DNA of 64,000 bases from CAYVQF01 sp964454015. GTDB lineage: Bacteria; Myxococcota_A; Bradymonadia; UBA4248. Shown here one piece after another: positions 9,757 to 17,075 of the stretch. The notes beneath the pieces are model-generated. The model searched no databases. It was not told the origin of the DNA and saw only the letters and a list, made by a program, of their open reading frames with translations. Within the stretch, counting starts at the first letter, position 1, and every line of letters starts with the position of its first letter. The DNA is taken from NCBI GenBank assembly GCA_964454015.1, contig CAYVQF010000018.1, positions 1-64,000 of the forward strand. The letters are read 5' to 3'. Made by a program: the position numbers and the translations under genes.

Positions 9757-10593
9757 TCAGGGGCGGGGGCGCTGCTGCAACGCGTTGGCGGCCGTTGAGA
9801 TGGCGCCGTAAATGATGGCGACTGCTTGGGCCAGCTCCTCGGCATCTTCGAACACGGAGCCGAGGGCGCGCAGGAGAAGGTCGTAGCGGCTGGTGGGCGC
9901 GTCAAGGCATTGGTAATCAATGGTAATGAGGAGTTTGTCGAGAGAGGGGAAGTAGTCCTCGGCGCGGGGGATGAAGACACCGATGATGGGGGCCTCTGGG
10001 TCAGCAAAGGGCCAATTCGTCTTGAGTCGGAAGTAGCGCTGCACGGCGCGGATGAAGGGCGGTTGATCGAGATCGGTCGCGTCCAAGGGGCGCGCCAGTT
10101 GCTCTTGGACGCCTTCGGTTAGGGTGCGGATGAGCACGAGGTCGTTGAGCACCAGGCCGTAGAGGAAGGCGTCGCGGCCACATGCTTGGATGACCAAGCG
10201 TTGCTCCAAGGGGTCGAGGAGGGCGTAGGCCGGGCAGAGATAGCGTCCACAAGTCTTCTGGTCGTAACTGCCGGCATTGCGGGCATCATGACCGTCATTG
10301 ATGGCGGGATGCAGGAGGCATCCCGGAGCATTGTTGTGGAAAGGTAAGGTGCCGAGAAAGGGGCAGTTTCGCAGGATCGGGAGGTTGACGAGCCCATGCT
10401 CGCGCTGGCGAAAGTGTGCGTAGTGCCGGTTGAGCGTGTTGGGGTCGTCAATGCTGGCATCACGCAGGAAGGCTTTGGTGCGGTTGCGCAGAAGCCGGCG
10501 ACACGTGCGCCGTGAGAAGCCGATGATGTTGTAGAGTCCGCAGCAGGCGCCACATGCCTTGTAGGGATCAGGTTGGCAGAGGTTGACGGACAT
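9757..10593 (-). CDS. Cysteine-cluster protein (YkgJ-like)
   Basis: A 278-residue soluble protein. It opens with a CxxCC motif (YKACGACCGLYN), followed by CPFLG, GCLLHP and TCGRYLCPAYAL. This is the Cys arrangement of the YkgJ/UPF0153 group of putative metal-cluster (zinc or iron-sulfur) proteins. The remainder is helical and unrecognised. I chose ATG 10593 (MSVNLCQ) because homology-like sequence begins there; an ATG at 10656 would overlap a 16-bp palindrome. A second Cys-cluster protein lies at 17019-18584. Substrate and cofactor are unknown. Confidence 0.7.
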   Translation of the reverse strand: MSVNLCQPDPYKACGACCGLYNIIGFSRRTCRRLLRNRTKAFLRDASIDDPNTLNRHYAHFRQREHGLVNLPILRNCPFLGTLPFHNNAPGCLLHPAINDGHDARNAGSYDQKTCGRYLCPAYALLDPLEQRLVIQACGRDAFLYGLVLNDLVLIRTLTEGVQEQLARPLDATDLDQPPFIRAVQRYFRLKTNWPFADPEAPIIGVFIPRAEDYFPSLDKLLITIDYQCLDAPTSRYDLLLRALGSVFEDAEELAQAVAIIYGAISTAANALQQRPRP

Positions 10594-11073
10594 GGCGTGC
10601 CCTGCTTCGTTGGACAGAAGGAAGACGTACCCCTGTGAGGGGGCAAAACGCAACATTAATGTTGCTGGCTGTCCCAGCCGAACTCTGTTTCATTCAACAG
10701 TTGGAATGGCTCTTTGTTCCTGAAATTTCTCAAGAAAGAGCGCCATGGGTGAATGCCATTCAATTCTTGATGCTTGCGATGCGTCAGGAGGTGTCCAGTC
10801 GGATCGATGGGAGTGGAGTGAACCTACTCCACAAGAGGGGGTGGGCTGGTGCATGTTGCGTCTCCCGGGGTGGTGGAGCGATGGGTCTGTGATGTAGAGA
10901 GGCTTAGTGCCAATGGAATTGGGAAGGAAACAAGTTTGGCGGTGTTTTGTCCCGAAATTTGCATGGGCGCGGCGCTGGCCTTCTCCTCGGTGCGCCGCGA
11001 GGTGTGAGAGGTGGAGGCTTCGCTGTTGAAAGTGGTCGACACGCCTCGATTCTTGGCCGCGAGAGAAAGGTAG
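10594..11073. other. 480-nt divergent intergenic region
   Basis: No convincing gene. It separates the divergent Cys-cluster and aminotransferase genes. It holds a perfect 16-bp palindrome (10650-10665), an adjacent GGCTG/CAGCC repeat, a GCTCTTT/AAAGAGC pair (10709-10715 and 10735-10741) and a GTGGAGT/ACTCCAC pair (10813-10819 and 10826-10832). The part from about 10650 to 10760 is visibly richer in A/T than the surroundings. Promoters for both genes are expected here but I cannot assign them. Confidence 0.6.
10650..10665. promoter_or_regulatory. 16-bp perfect palindrome, candidate operator
   Basis: GCAACATTAATGTTGC is a perfect 16-bp palindrome, 57 nt upstream of the start of the minus-strand Cys-cluster gene. 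Its size and position suit a dimeric regulator. No regulator is encoded next to it. Confidence 0.4.
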
Positions 11074-12330
11074 GTGTCGACTGTTTGCAGCTTGCTTGCT
11101 GAGACGAGGCAGATTAGAGAGACGCGACGCGAGTTCAGGAAGGAGCTTGCGCCGGCTGTGGTGCTCTTGACTGGTAAGGAGCCAGTGCACGTGGACGAAT
11201 ACGGAAAATCCTATTGTCTTCTGTGCCCAGGACCGGTGAATGTCGATCCCGCGGTTGCAGCAGCGTTGACGGCTTATGCATTTTGTCATCGTGAGGAGGA
11301 GTTCAGCGCTTTGTTGCGCGCCATCAGAAGCAACGCGTTAGCAGTAGCGGGGCTTTCGGATGCCTACTCGGTGGTGGTCTTGACGGGTTCTGGCTCATCA
11401 GGGAACGAGGCAGTCCTCAGCAGTGCGGTGTCACCTGGGGAGAAGGTGTTGGCCTTGGCGAGCGGTGAGTTTGGCCAGCGTTTGGGCGAGATATCGCGCA
11501 TTTATAACCCGGACACGCAGGTGCAGACCCATGGGTGGGGGGAGGCCATTGATTTAGTCCGTCTCGAGGAGACCTTGCGCAGTCAACGGATCGACTGGGT
11601 GACCATGGTACACCATGAGACGAGTACGGGCGTTCTCAACCCAGTGGCGGCGGTGGGAGCTCTTTGCAAGCGCTACGGCGCTCGCCTCTTTGTCGATGCC
11701 GTGAGCAGCTTCAGCGCCGATCCTTTGGACATGGAAGCTGCCAACATCACCTTCATGAGCACTTCTTCTGGCAAGGCGATTGGCACTTATCCGGGCTTGG
11801 CGTTGGTTTTTGGACGTCGGGAGGCGTTTTGCGCCCTGGAGCACCAGCCCGTGCGCAACTACTACCTCAGCCTGTGGCGCCACTACACCTTCATGGAAGA
11901 GAAGGCCCAGACACCGACAACACCTGCGGTCCCGTTGTTTCTGGCGCTGAACCGAGCACTGGAGTTGGTGTTGGCTGAAGGGGTGGATGCGCGTTACGGG
12001 CGGCACGCAGCGCTGGCTAGCTATGTTCGGCGCGAGCTGCGTTTGCGTGGGCTGACCCTTTTCGGTGAGTCCTTGGTGATGTCCAATGCGGTGACGAGTG
12101 TTTGTCTGCCTGAAGGCGTGGATTTTGAGGCGCTGCGGCAAATGCTGCGGCAGGATGGTTATGTCATCTACGGCGGCAAGGGGCCGCTGGCCAACAAAAT
12201 CATTCAAATCTCGACGATTGGCTATTTGGATAGGGCTGTGCTCGATGGCTTTTTCGTCGCCTTCGACCGTGCCATTGGGACGTTGCTCGGTGAGCAGGAG
12301 TCCCTCTCTCGGATGCGCGCTGCAGGCTGA
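11074..12330 (+). CDS. Class V PLP aminotransferase, 2-aminoethylphosphonate/alanine-glyoxylate type
   Basis: A 418-residue cytoplasmic fold-type I aminotransferase. The family hallmarks run in order: LCPGPVNV, FCHREEEF, TGSGSSGNEAVLSS (PLP phosphate cup), HHETSTGVLNP, FVDAVSSFSADPLD (the Asp that contacts the pyridine nitrogen) and STSSGKAIGTYPGLALVF, with Lys234 as the Schiff-base lysine. This order matches PhnW-type 2-aminoethylphosphonate:pyruvate transaminase and relatives (serine- and alanine-glyoxylate aminotransferases). An N-terminal extension of about 45 residues is unusual. The start is a GTG preceded by GAGAGAAAGG. No phosphonate genes (pepM, ppd, phnX) are in view, so the substrate is open. 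The neighbouring inositol-lipid genes suggest a head-group amine metabolism role, which is only inference. Confidence 0.85.
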   Translation: MSTVCSLLAETRQIRETRREFRKELAPAVVLLTGKEPVHVDEYGKSYCLLCPGPVNVDPAVAAALTAYAFCHREEEFSALLRAIRSNALAVAGLSDAYSVVVLTGSGSSGNEAVLSSAVSPGEKVLALASGEFGQRLGEISRIYNPDTQVQTHGWGEAIDLVRLEETLRSQRIDWVTMVHHETSTGVLNPVAAVGALCKRYGARLFVDAVSSFSADPLDMEAANITFMSTSSGKAIGTYPGLALVFGRREAFCALEHQPVRNYYLSLWRHYTFMEEKAQTPTTPAVPLFLALNRALELVLAEGVDARYGRHAALASYVRRELRLRGLTLFGESLVMSNAVTSVCLPEGVDFEALRQMLRQDGYVIYGGKGPLANKIIQISTIGYLDRAVLDGFFVAFDRAIGTLLGEQESLSRMRAAG

Positions 12331-12368
12331 GCTGTGTCTGCCATCGGTGTTGCTGCTGTCAGCTCAGC
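12326..12368. terminator. Possible bidirectional hairpin between convergent genes
   Basis: GCTGAGCTG (12326-12334) and CAGCTCAGC (12360-12368) form a perfect 9-bp inverted repeat between two convergent genes. The loop is long (25 nt) and there is no T run on either strand, so terminator function is weakly supported. Confidence 0.25.
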
Positions 12369-12383
12369 GTTTGCTAGCGCCGT

Positions 12384-13679
12384 CTAGGAGAAATCTGCCG
12401 TCGCCTGTTGGCCTTTGACGAGGTTGACGACGCGCTGGATGGCTGATCCGATGACGATGAGACTAGATCCGGTAAAAATGATGGCGAAGGCGATGACCGG
12501 AGCGTCGAGGAAGAGCACCACCATGAGGAGAAAGGTGTAGAAGTCGCGTTTGGCGGCCCAGGAAAAGGCGACAGCGACGGTGCCAGCCCAGTGTCGTTTC
12601 TTGTTTTGGTTTTTGGGCGCCTCGAAGCCCCAACGGTAGTGATTGTGTGAGGCGATGCCGAGGCGGAGGAAATCGCGATAGAAGAGCAGCACAGTCAGGG
12701 CGACGCAGGCGGCGCCGATGCCGCCGACCCAAGGAAAGGCGGCGATTCCCGTGCGAGCACCGGCGGCGATAGAGATCCCAATGAGGAAAGCGATATTGAC
12801 CACGTCATCGCAGACCGTGTCGAACCATTCTCCCAGATGGCTGGGGGTGAGACGCATGCGCGCCAGCTCGCCGTCGATGCCATCGACGATGGAAGAAATC
12901 TGCAAGGCGAGTCCGGCTACTGCGAGATAGAGTGGCGTGGCCTGTGCCGCGAAGAAGGCGGCGGAGAGGCCAATGAGCAGCCCCAGGGTGGTGATGTGGT
13001 TTGGGGTGATCGGGGTGTCGACGAGGTAGCGGCTGAGGGAGAGTGAGATGGGGCGATTGATGAAATAGGCGACGAGTCCATCGGCTTCGCGGGCCAAAGG
13101 CTTACGCAGGGAGCGGCGCAAGGCGTCTTTGGCGTGGCGGACATCTTGTTGGGTGCTGATGGCGATGGAGAGGCAGTGGGGGATGGCGAGGGTGGCACAG
13201 GGGAGCAGGGAAGCGATGGCTGAGAGCGGCTTCCCCTGGTGGGGGAGTTGCTCCAGCGCTGTCTGGTTGATGAGCAGGACGCCCGTGTCTTCGCCCTCTG
13301 CGCAGACTTGTAGAGGGTGAGAGTGTTCCCAGGCGGTTGCGGGAAAGCAATGGTTGGAGAAGAAGCGGTCGGCGGCGCAGAGCCAGAAGCGCTCAGGGAG
13401 CATATGGGCATGTTCGCGTAAGGCGCTGGTGGCCTGTGCCGTCGCCACTTGGTGGTTCAGGACCGTGATGGGCACGGTCAATTGTGCGTCGTGGTCCAAG
13501 GCGCTTTGGATGCGTGCGTCGGGGGGGGCCAAGACGTAGAGGTGAGAGGCGCCAGCGCGCAGCAACAGACGAAGCGTGCGGTTGAGAAGGCTCAGCCCGC
13601 CAACGCGGCAGAGGGCAACGAGGGGGGCATTCGGTTGCTCTTCGAGCGTCTCTGGTCCGACGAAAACGACGGCATGCAC
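12384..13679 (-). CDS. DIPPS-like CDP-alcohol phosphatidyltransferase with degenerate cytidylyltransferase domain
   Basis: A 431-residue inner-membrane enzyme. The C-terminal half has the CDP-alcohol phosphotransferase signature DG-x2-AR-x8-G-x3-D-x3-D (DGELAR...GEWFDTVCDD) among about six membrane segments, preceded by a FINRPISLSLSRYLVDTPITPNHIT stretch. That layout resembles the second domain of archaeal/thermophile bifunctional IPCT/DIPPS, which uses CDP-inositol. The first 200 residues have the nucleotidyltransferase fold pattern, but the usual G-x-G-x-R loop is absent (VVFVGPETLEE) although CAADRFF keeps an Asp. So this domain is probably inactive. The start is GTG 13679 with AGGAG 8 nt upstream, immediately after the stop of the upstream phosphatidyltransferase, so the two are translationally coupled. 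Product inferred: a phosphoinositol lipid or soluble inositol phosphodiester. Confidence 0.8.
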   Translation of the reverse strand: MHAVVFVGPETLEEQPNAPLVALCRVGGLSLLNRTLRLLLRAGASHLYVLAPPDARIQSALDHDAQLTVPITVLNHQVATAQATSALREHAHMLPERFWLCAADRFFSNHCFPATAWEHSHPLQVCAEGEDTGVLLINQTALEQLPHQGKPLSAIASLLPCATLAIPHCLSIAISTQQDVRHAKDALRRSLRKPLAREADGLVAYFINRPISLSLSRYLVDTPITPNHITTLGLLIGLSAAFFAAQATPLYLAVAGLALQISSIVDGIDGELARMRLTPSHLGEWFDTVCDDVVNIAFLIGISIAAGARTGIAAFPWVGGIGAACVALTVLLFYRDFLRLGIASHNHYRWGFEAPKNQNKKRHWAGTVAVAFSWAAKRDFYTFLLMVVLFLDAPVIAFAIIFTGSSLIVIGSAIQRVVNLVKGQQATADFS

Positions 13680-13681
13680 GG

Positions 13682-14320
13682 CTAGCTCTCCTGCTTGTCG
13701 GGGCCATTGGCACGCGACTGTGGTTGATACATGGCGATGAAACGGCGGAAGTAGACCACGGCGGTGATCCACTGCAGGAGGATACCGGCATGGATGCCAA
13801 AGAGTCCGAGGTAATGGATGGCGTCACTCATCCAGTGTTCGCTGCCAAAGGGCTGGGCGAAATCGATGGGCATGATGACGAAGCTGTAGAAGAGAAAGTT
13901 GGAGGCGAGTTTGCCCAGATAAATGGAGGGGATGCTGAAGCCCTGTTGGGCGGCGCTGGTGCGAATGGAGAGGACCGATATGTCGCGCAGTCCCCACAAG
14001 ACGAGGAGATAGAGGGGCCAGACGCCTTGATCGATGGCCGTGCACAAGACAATGAAGGCGAAGAGAAGATCAGCGACGGTGTCGAGGAGCGAGCCGAGCT
14101 CGGTGACCTGGTTCCACTTGCGCGCGAAGTAGCCGTCGAAGTAGTCCGTGAGCCCAGCGGTGATCCCAAGGGCCAGCGCAATGAGTGGATAACCCAGGTA
14201 AAAAATGCCAATTCCGACGTAGATGCCGACGAGGCGATAGACGCAGAGGAGATTGGGCAGGGTTTTGATGTCGCGCCAAAAAGCGGCACCTGGGGTGACA
14301 GTAGAGGTGGTCATAAGCAT
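13682..14320 (-). CDS. CDP-alcohol phosphatidyltransferase (PgsA/PIP-synthase-like)
   Basis: A 212-residue integral membrane enzyme with the full signature DG-x2-AR-x8-G-x3-D-x3-D (DGYFARKWNQVTELGSLLDTVAD) and several hydrophobic helices. Family members condense a CDP-activated lipid or alcohol with a second alcohol. Size resembles PgsA and phosphatidylinositol-phosphate synthases. The divergent neighbour makes inositol-1-phosphate, so PIP synthase (CDP-diacylglycerol plus inositol-1-phosphate) is a fair guess, but phosphatidylglycerophosphate synthase cannot be excluded. Start candidates are ATG 14320 and ATG 14314, neither with a clear RBS. It is the first gene of a two-gene minus-strand unit. 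Confidence 0.8.
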   Translation of the reverse strand: MLMTTSTVTPGAAFWRDIKTLPNLLCVYRLVGIYVGIGIFYLGYPLIALALGITAGLTDYFDGYFARKWNQVTELGSLLDTVADLLFAFIVLCTAIDQGVWPLYLLVLWGLRDISVLSIRTSAAQQGFSIPSIYLGKLASNFLFYSFVIMPIDFAQPFGSEHWMSDAIHYLGLFGIHAGILLQWITAVVYFRRFIAMYQPQSRANGPDKQES

Positions 14321-14780
14321 CCGGGGTCGATGTGTTTGTCTAGGGCGTGCCGAAGGTTGGCACGGGTACGGTTGCATCCCATACGTCAGGGTGCGGGCCG
14401 ACGCAAGGGCGGGGCCAGCGGGTCCTTTGCTGCAGAGGCCCATGGTTGGTGGAAGCTTGTTCGTGCAGGGCTGCTTCAGTGGACAAAGGATACTCCACCC
14501 ATGCTAGCAGAGCCTGTGCGCGGGCCATTTGTGGAGTGATGTTTTCTCGCCGTGCTTTGGGCCGTGGCTGAGCAGGCGTGAGCTAAGTCGTGTGAAGGCG
14601 CGGACTTCGCTGGAAAAGCTTCGACGTTGCAAAGTTGGTATGCCTTGTGCTGAGTGCCGGGCCGGGACCGCCGATCTTTGGCGACGTGTGTTTTGAAGTG
14701 GCGGATCTCATTAACGGTTTTGTTGGGTCGAGGGCCAGCGAAGGGTCACCTCCCAGACATTCGATTGAAGGAATTCAGTG
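14321..14780. other. 460-nt divergent intergenic region of the inositol cluster
   Basis: No credible gene. It lies between the divergent phosphatidyltransferase and inositol-phosphate-synthase genes and must contain both promoters. The only structure I see is a CGTGCC/GGCACG inverted repeat with a 7-nt loop (14346-14364). The RBS GAAGGA (14767-14772) for the synthase lies at its right end. Confidence 0.5.
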
Positions 14781-16109
14781 ATGTCGGAAAAGGCAATGAA
14801 GATGGCGCCGGTTGAGGGCAAGTTGGGTGTGCTGCTGCCGGGCCTTGGGGCAGTATCGACGACCTTTATCGCGGGCGTTTTCAATGTACTGCGCGGTTTG
14901 GGCGAGCCCGTGGGCAGTCTCACTCAGATGGGAACGATTCGTCTGGGCAAGCGCACGGATGGGCGCTCTCCGCTGATCAAAGACTTCGTGCCGTTGGCTT
15001 CGCTGTCGGATCTGGTTTTTGGTGCTTGGGACTTGCACGGCGAGAATGCTTACGAGGTGGTGCGGCGCTCGGATGTGTTGAAGCCAGAGCACGTAGAGCC
15101 CATCCGCGAGGCCCTAGAGGCGATCGTGCCGATGGCGGCGGTTTTCGACAAGCAGTGGGTCAAGCGTCTGGATGGGAAAGAAGTCAAGACGGGCGCCACG
15201 AAGTACGATCTGGCGATGCAGTTGGTGGAAGACATTGCGCAGTTCAAGCAGCGCACGGGCGTAGCGCGTCTCGTATCGGTGTGGTGTGGGTCGACGGAGG
15301 TGCATACGGAGCTCACGGATGTGCATCTGGATCCCGAGCGCTTCGAGGCGGGCCTGAAGTCGAACCACCCAGCCATCAGCCCGTCCATGATCTATGCTTA
15401 TGCGCACATCATTGCGGGCGTCCCTTACGCCAATGGTGCTCCCAACATGGCCCTGGATGTGCCGGCGTTGGCTCAGCTCGCGCGGGCGCGCAAGGTTGCG
15501 ATTGCGGGCAAGGATTTCAAGACTGGCCAGACGCTGATGAAGACGATTTTGGCGCCGGGATTCAAGGCGCGGGTCCTCGGTCTCAACGGGTGGTACTCGA
15601 CGAATATTCTTGGCAATCGGGACGGCGAGGTTTTGGACGAGCCAGGGTCTTTCAAGAGCAAAGAGGTTTCCAAGCTGTCGGTGTTGGAGACCATTCTCGA
15701 TGCGGAGAAGTATCCGGCGTTGTATGGGAAGTTCCACCACAAAGTGCGTATCGACTACTATCCTCCGCGCGGTGACAACAAGGAAGGGTGGGACAACATC
15801 GACATTTTTGGGTGGTTGGGCTACCCGATGCAGATCAAGGTGAATTTCCTGTGCCGCGATAGCATTTTGGCGGCGCCGGTGGTTTTGGACCTGGCGTTGT
15901 TGCTCGATCTGGCCCAGCGGGTAGGGTTCTATGGGATCCAGGAGTGGCTCAGCTTCTACTTCAAGAGCCCGCAAGCCAAGCCAGGCCTCTACCCCGAGCA
16001 CGATGTGTTCATTCAGAAGACCAAGATGAAGAACACCTTGCGCCACATCATGGGTGAGGAGCTCATTACGCATTTGGGTCTGGACTACTACTACGACATG
16101 GAAGCCTAG
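14781..16109 (+). CDS. ino1: myo-Inositol-1-phosphate synthase
   Basis: A 442-residue cytoplasmic NAD-dependent synthase that isomerises glucose-6-phosphate to L-myo-inositol-1-phosphate. The N-terminal Rossmann motif is GLGAVSTTFIAGV. Later landmarks include the SVWCGSTEVHTE region, AGKDFKTGQTLMKT, GWYSTNILGNRDGEVLDEP, YYPPRGDNKEGWDNIDIFGWLG and CRDSILAAPVVLDLALL, all typical of the MIPS catalytic half. Length fits bacterial MIPS. ATG 14781 has GAAGGA at 8-nt spacing; GTG 14778 is in frame but too close to it. A 46-nt gap leads to the cytidylyltransferase gene, so the pair should supply inositol-1-phosphate and CDP-inositol. Confidence 0.95.
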   Translation: MSEKAMKMAPVEGKLGVLLPGLGAVSTTFIAGVFNVLRGLGEPVGSLTQMGTIRLGKRTDGRSPLIKDFVPLASLSDLVFGAWDLHGENAYEVVRRSDVLKPEHVEPIREALEAIVPMAAVFDKQWVKRLDGKEVKTGATKYDLAMQLVEDIAQFKQRTGVARLVSVWCGSTEVHTELTDVHLDPERFEAGLKSNHPAISPSMIYAYAHIIAGVPYANGAPNMALDVPALAQLARARKVAIAGKDFKTGQTLMKTILAPGFKARVLGLNGWYSTNILGNRDGEVLDEPGSFKSKEVSKLSVLETILDAEKYPALYGKFHHKVRIDYYPPRGDNKEGWDNIDIFGWLGYPMQIKVNFLCRDSILAAPVVLDLALLLDLAQRVGFYGIQEWLSFYFKSPQAKPGLYPEHDVFIQKTKMKNTLRHIMGEELITHLGLDYYYDMEA

Positions 16110-16155
16110 GTTTTGCCCTGCAAGCCTTGTGCTGCGAGCTGATGAGAGTGTTGAG

Positions 16156-16938
16156 ATGGCAAGCTCTATCAAACAGGCGGTGATTCTGGCGGCTGGCTTT
16201 GGCAGCCGCTTGGCGCGCAATGAGAAGGATATGAAGCCCCTGCGTCAGGTGGGGGGAGGATCGCTCATTCGGCGCAATCTTCTGCTTCTGGCCTCGGCAG
16301 GGGTAGAAGAGTGCATCATCGTGGTGGGCTACAAGGGCGATGAGTTGCAGGCTGCGGTGGAGCAAGAAGCCAGTGGGCTACCCATTGCTTTGCGTTTTGT
16401 CCACAACGAGGCCTATCGCAAGAGCAATGGCTTATCGGTGCTGTGTGCCGAGCCATTCGTTGGCGGTGACTTTCTCCTGATGATGGCGGATCACATTTTC
16501 GATCGGGCGATGATCGAGCAAGCGGTTTTGCTCGAGGCGCCCGTTCAAGGTGCGCTGTTATGTGTCGATTACAAACTTGGGTGCGTCTTCGACATGGACG
16601 ATGCCACCAAGGTGATGACCGACGGGGAGCGGGTACTCCAGATCAGCAAGGGGCTGGAGCGCTTCAACGCCATCGACACGGGGCTCTTCGTGTGCAGCCG
16701 GGCGCTGTTCGCGGCGTTGGAGGAGGCGCGTTCCCAGCGTGGTGACTGCTCTCTCAGCGAAGGTGTAGCGGCCTTGGTCGCGTGCGAGCGGATGTTCGTC
16801 CACGATATCGGTGAGGCCATGTGGCAGGATGTGGACGACGAGGGGATGTTGGAGCATGCCGAGGCGTTGCTGCGGGCCCACATGATCGATAGTGATCTGG
16901 GGACGACGGCGCGCAACCACTTTGGCGTGGCCGCCTAG
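16156..16938 (+). CDS. Inositol-1-phosphate cytidylyltransferase (IPCT)
   Basis: A 260-residue cytoplasmic nucleotidyltransferase expected to make CDP-inositol from CTP and inositol-1-phosphate. The N-terminus AVILAAGFGSRLARNEKDMKP holds the G-x-G-x-R loop and the catalytic Lys of sugar/alcohol nucleotidyltransferases. The segment LLMMADHIFDRAMIEQAV, then DDATKV, GLERFNAIDTGLFV and IGEAMWQDVDDEGMLEHA follow the order seen in the IPCT half of Archaeoglobus-type IPCT/DIPPS. Here the enzyme is stand-alone and keeps the residues that the fused N-terminal domain at 12384-13679 has lost. ATG 16156 is preceded by GAGAGTGTTGAG. The 3' end lies in an 80-bp tandem duplication. Choline- or sugar-phosphate activity is the main alternative. 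Confidence 0.85.
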   Translation: MASSIKQAVILAAGFGSRLARNEKDMKPLRQVGGGSLIRRNLLLLASAGVEECIIVVGYKGDELQAAVEQEASGLPIALRFVHNEAYRKSNGLSVLCAEPFVGGDFLLMMADHIFDRAMIEQAVLLEAPVQGALLCVDYKLGCVFDMDDATKVMTDGERVLQISKGLERFNAIDTGLFVCSRALFAALEEARSQRGDCSLSEGVAALVACERMFVHDIGEAMWQDVDDEGMLEHAEALLRAHMIDSDLGTTARNHFGVAA

Positions 16939-17075
16939 CTAGAGCAGTTCTAGCGGTAGGGCCAGTGCCTGCTCCAGCTCTGGTGATGCCTCGACACCAC
17001 TTTGGTGGTGCCGCCTAGCTAGAGCAGCTCTGGCGCTAGGGCCAGTGCCTGCTCCAGCTCTGGTGATGCCTCGAC
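16916..17075. repeat. 80-bp tandem duplication across a convergent gene junction
   Basis: Positions 16916-16995 and 16996-17075 are two adjacent 80-nt copies with 6 mismatches (74/80 identical). Each copy contains the last codons and stop of the IPCT gene (plus strand) abutting the stop and last codons of the Cys-cluster gene (minus strand). The two functional genes use the outer copies. The 80 nt between the stops (16939-17018) are therefore made entirely of duplicated gene ends. Confidence 0.97.

Noticed and set aside
10635..10892. Small plus-strand ORF in the divergent gap
   Set aside because: No RBS, atypical composition, and it overlaps palindromes and the upstream region of a neighbouring gene.
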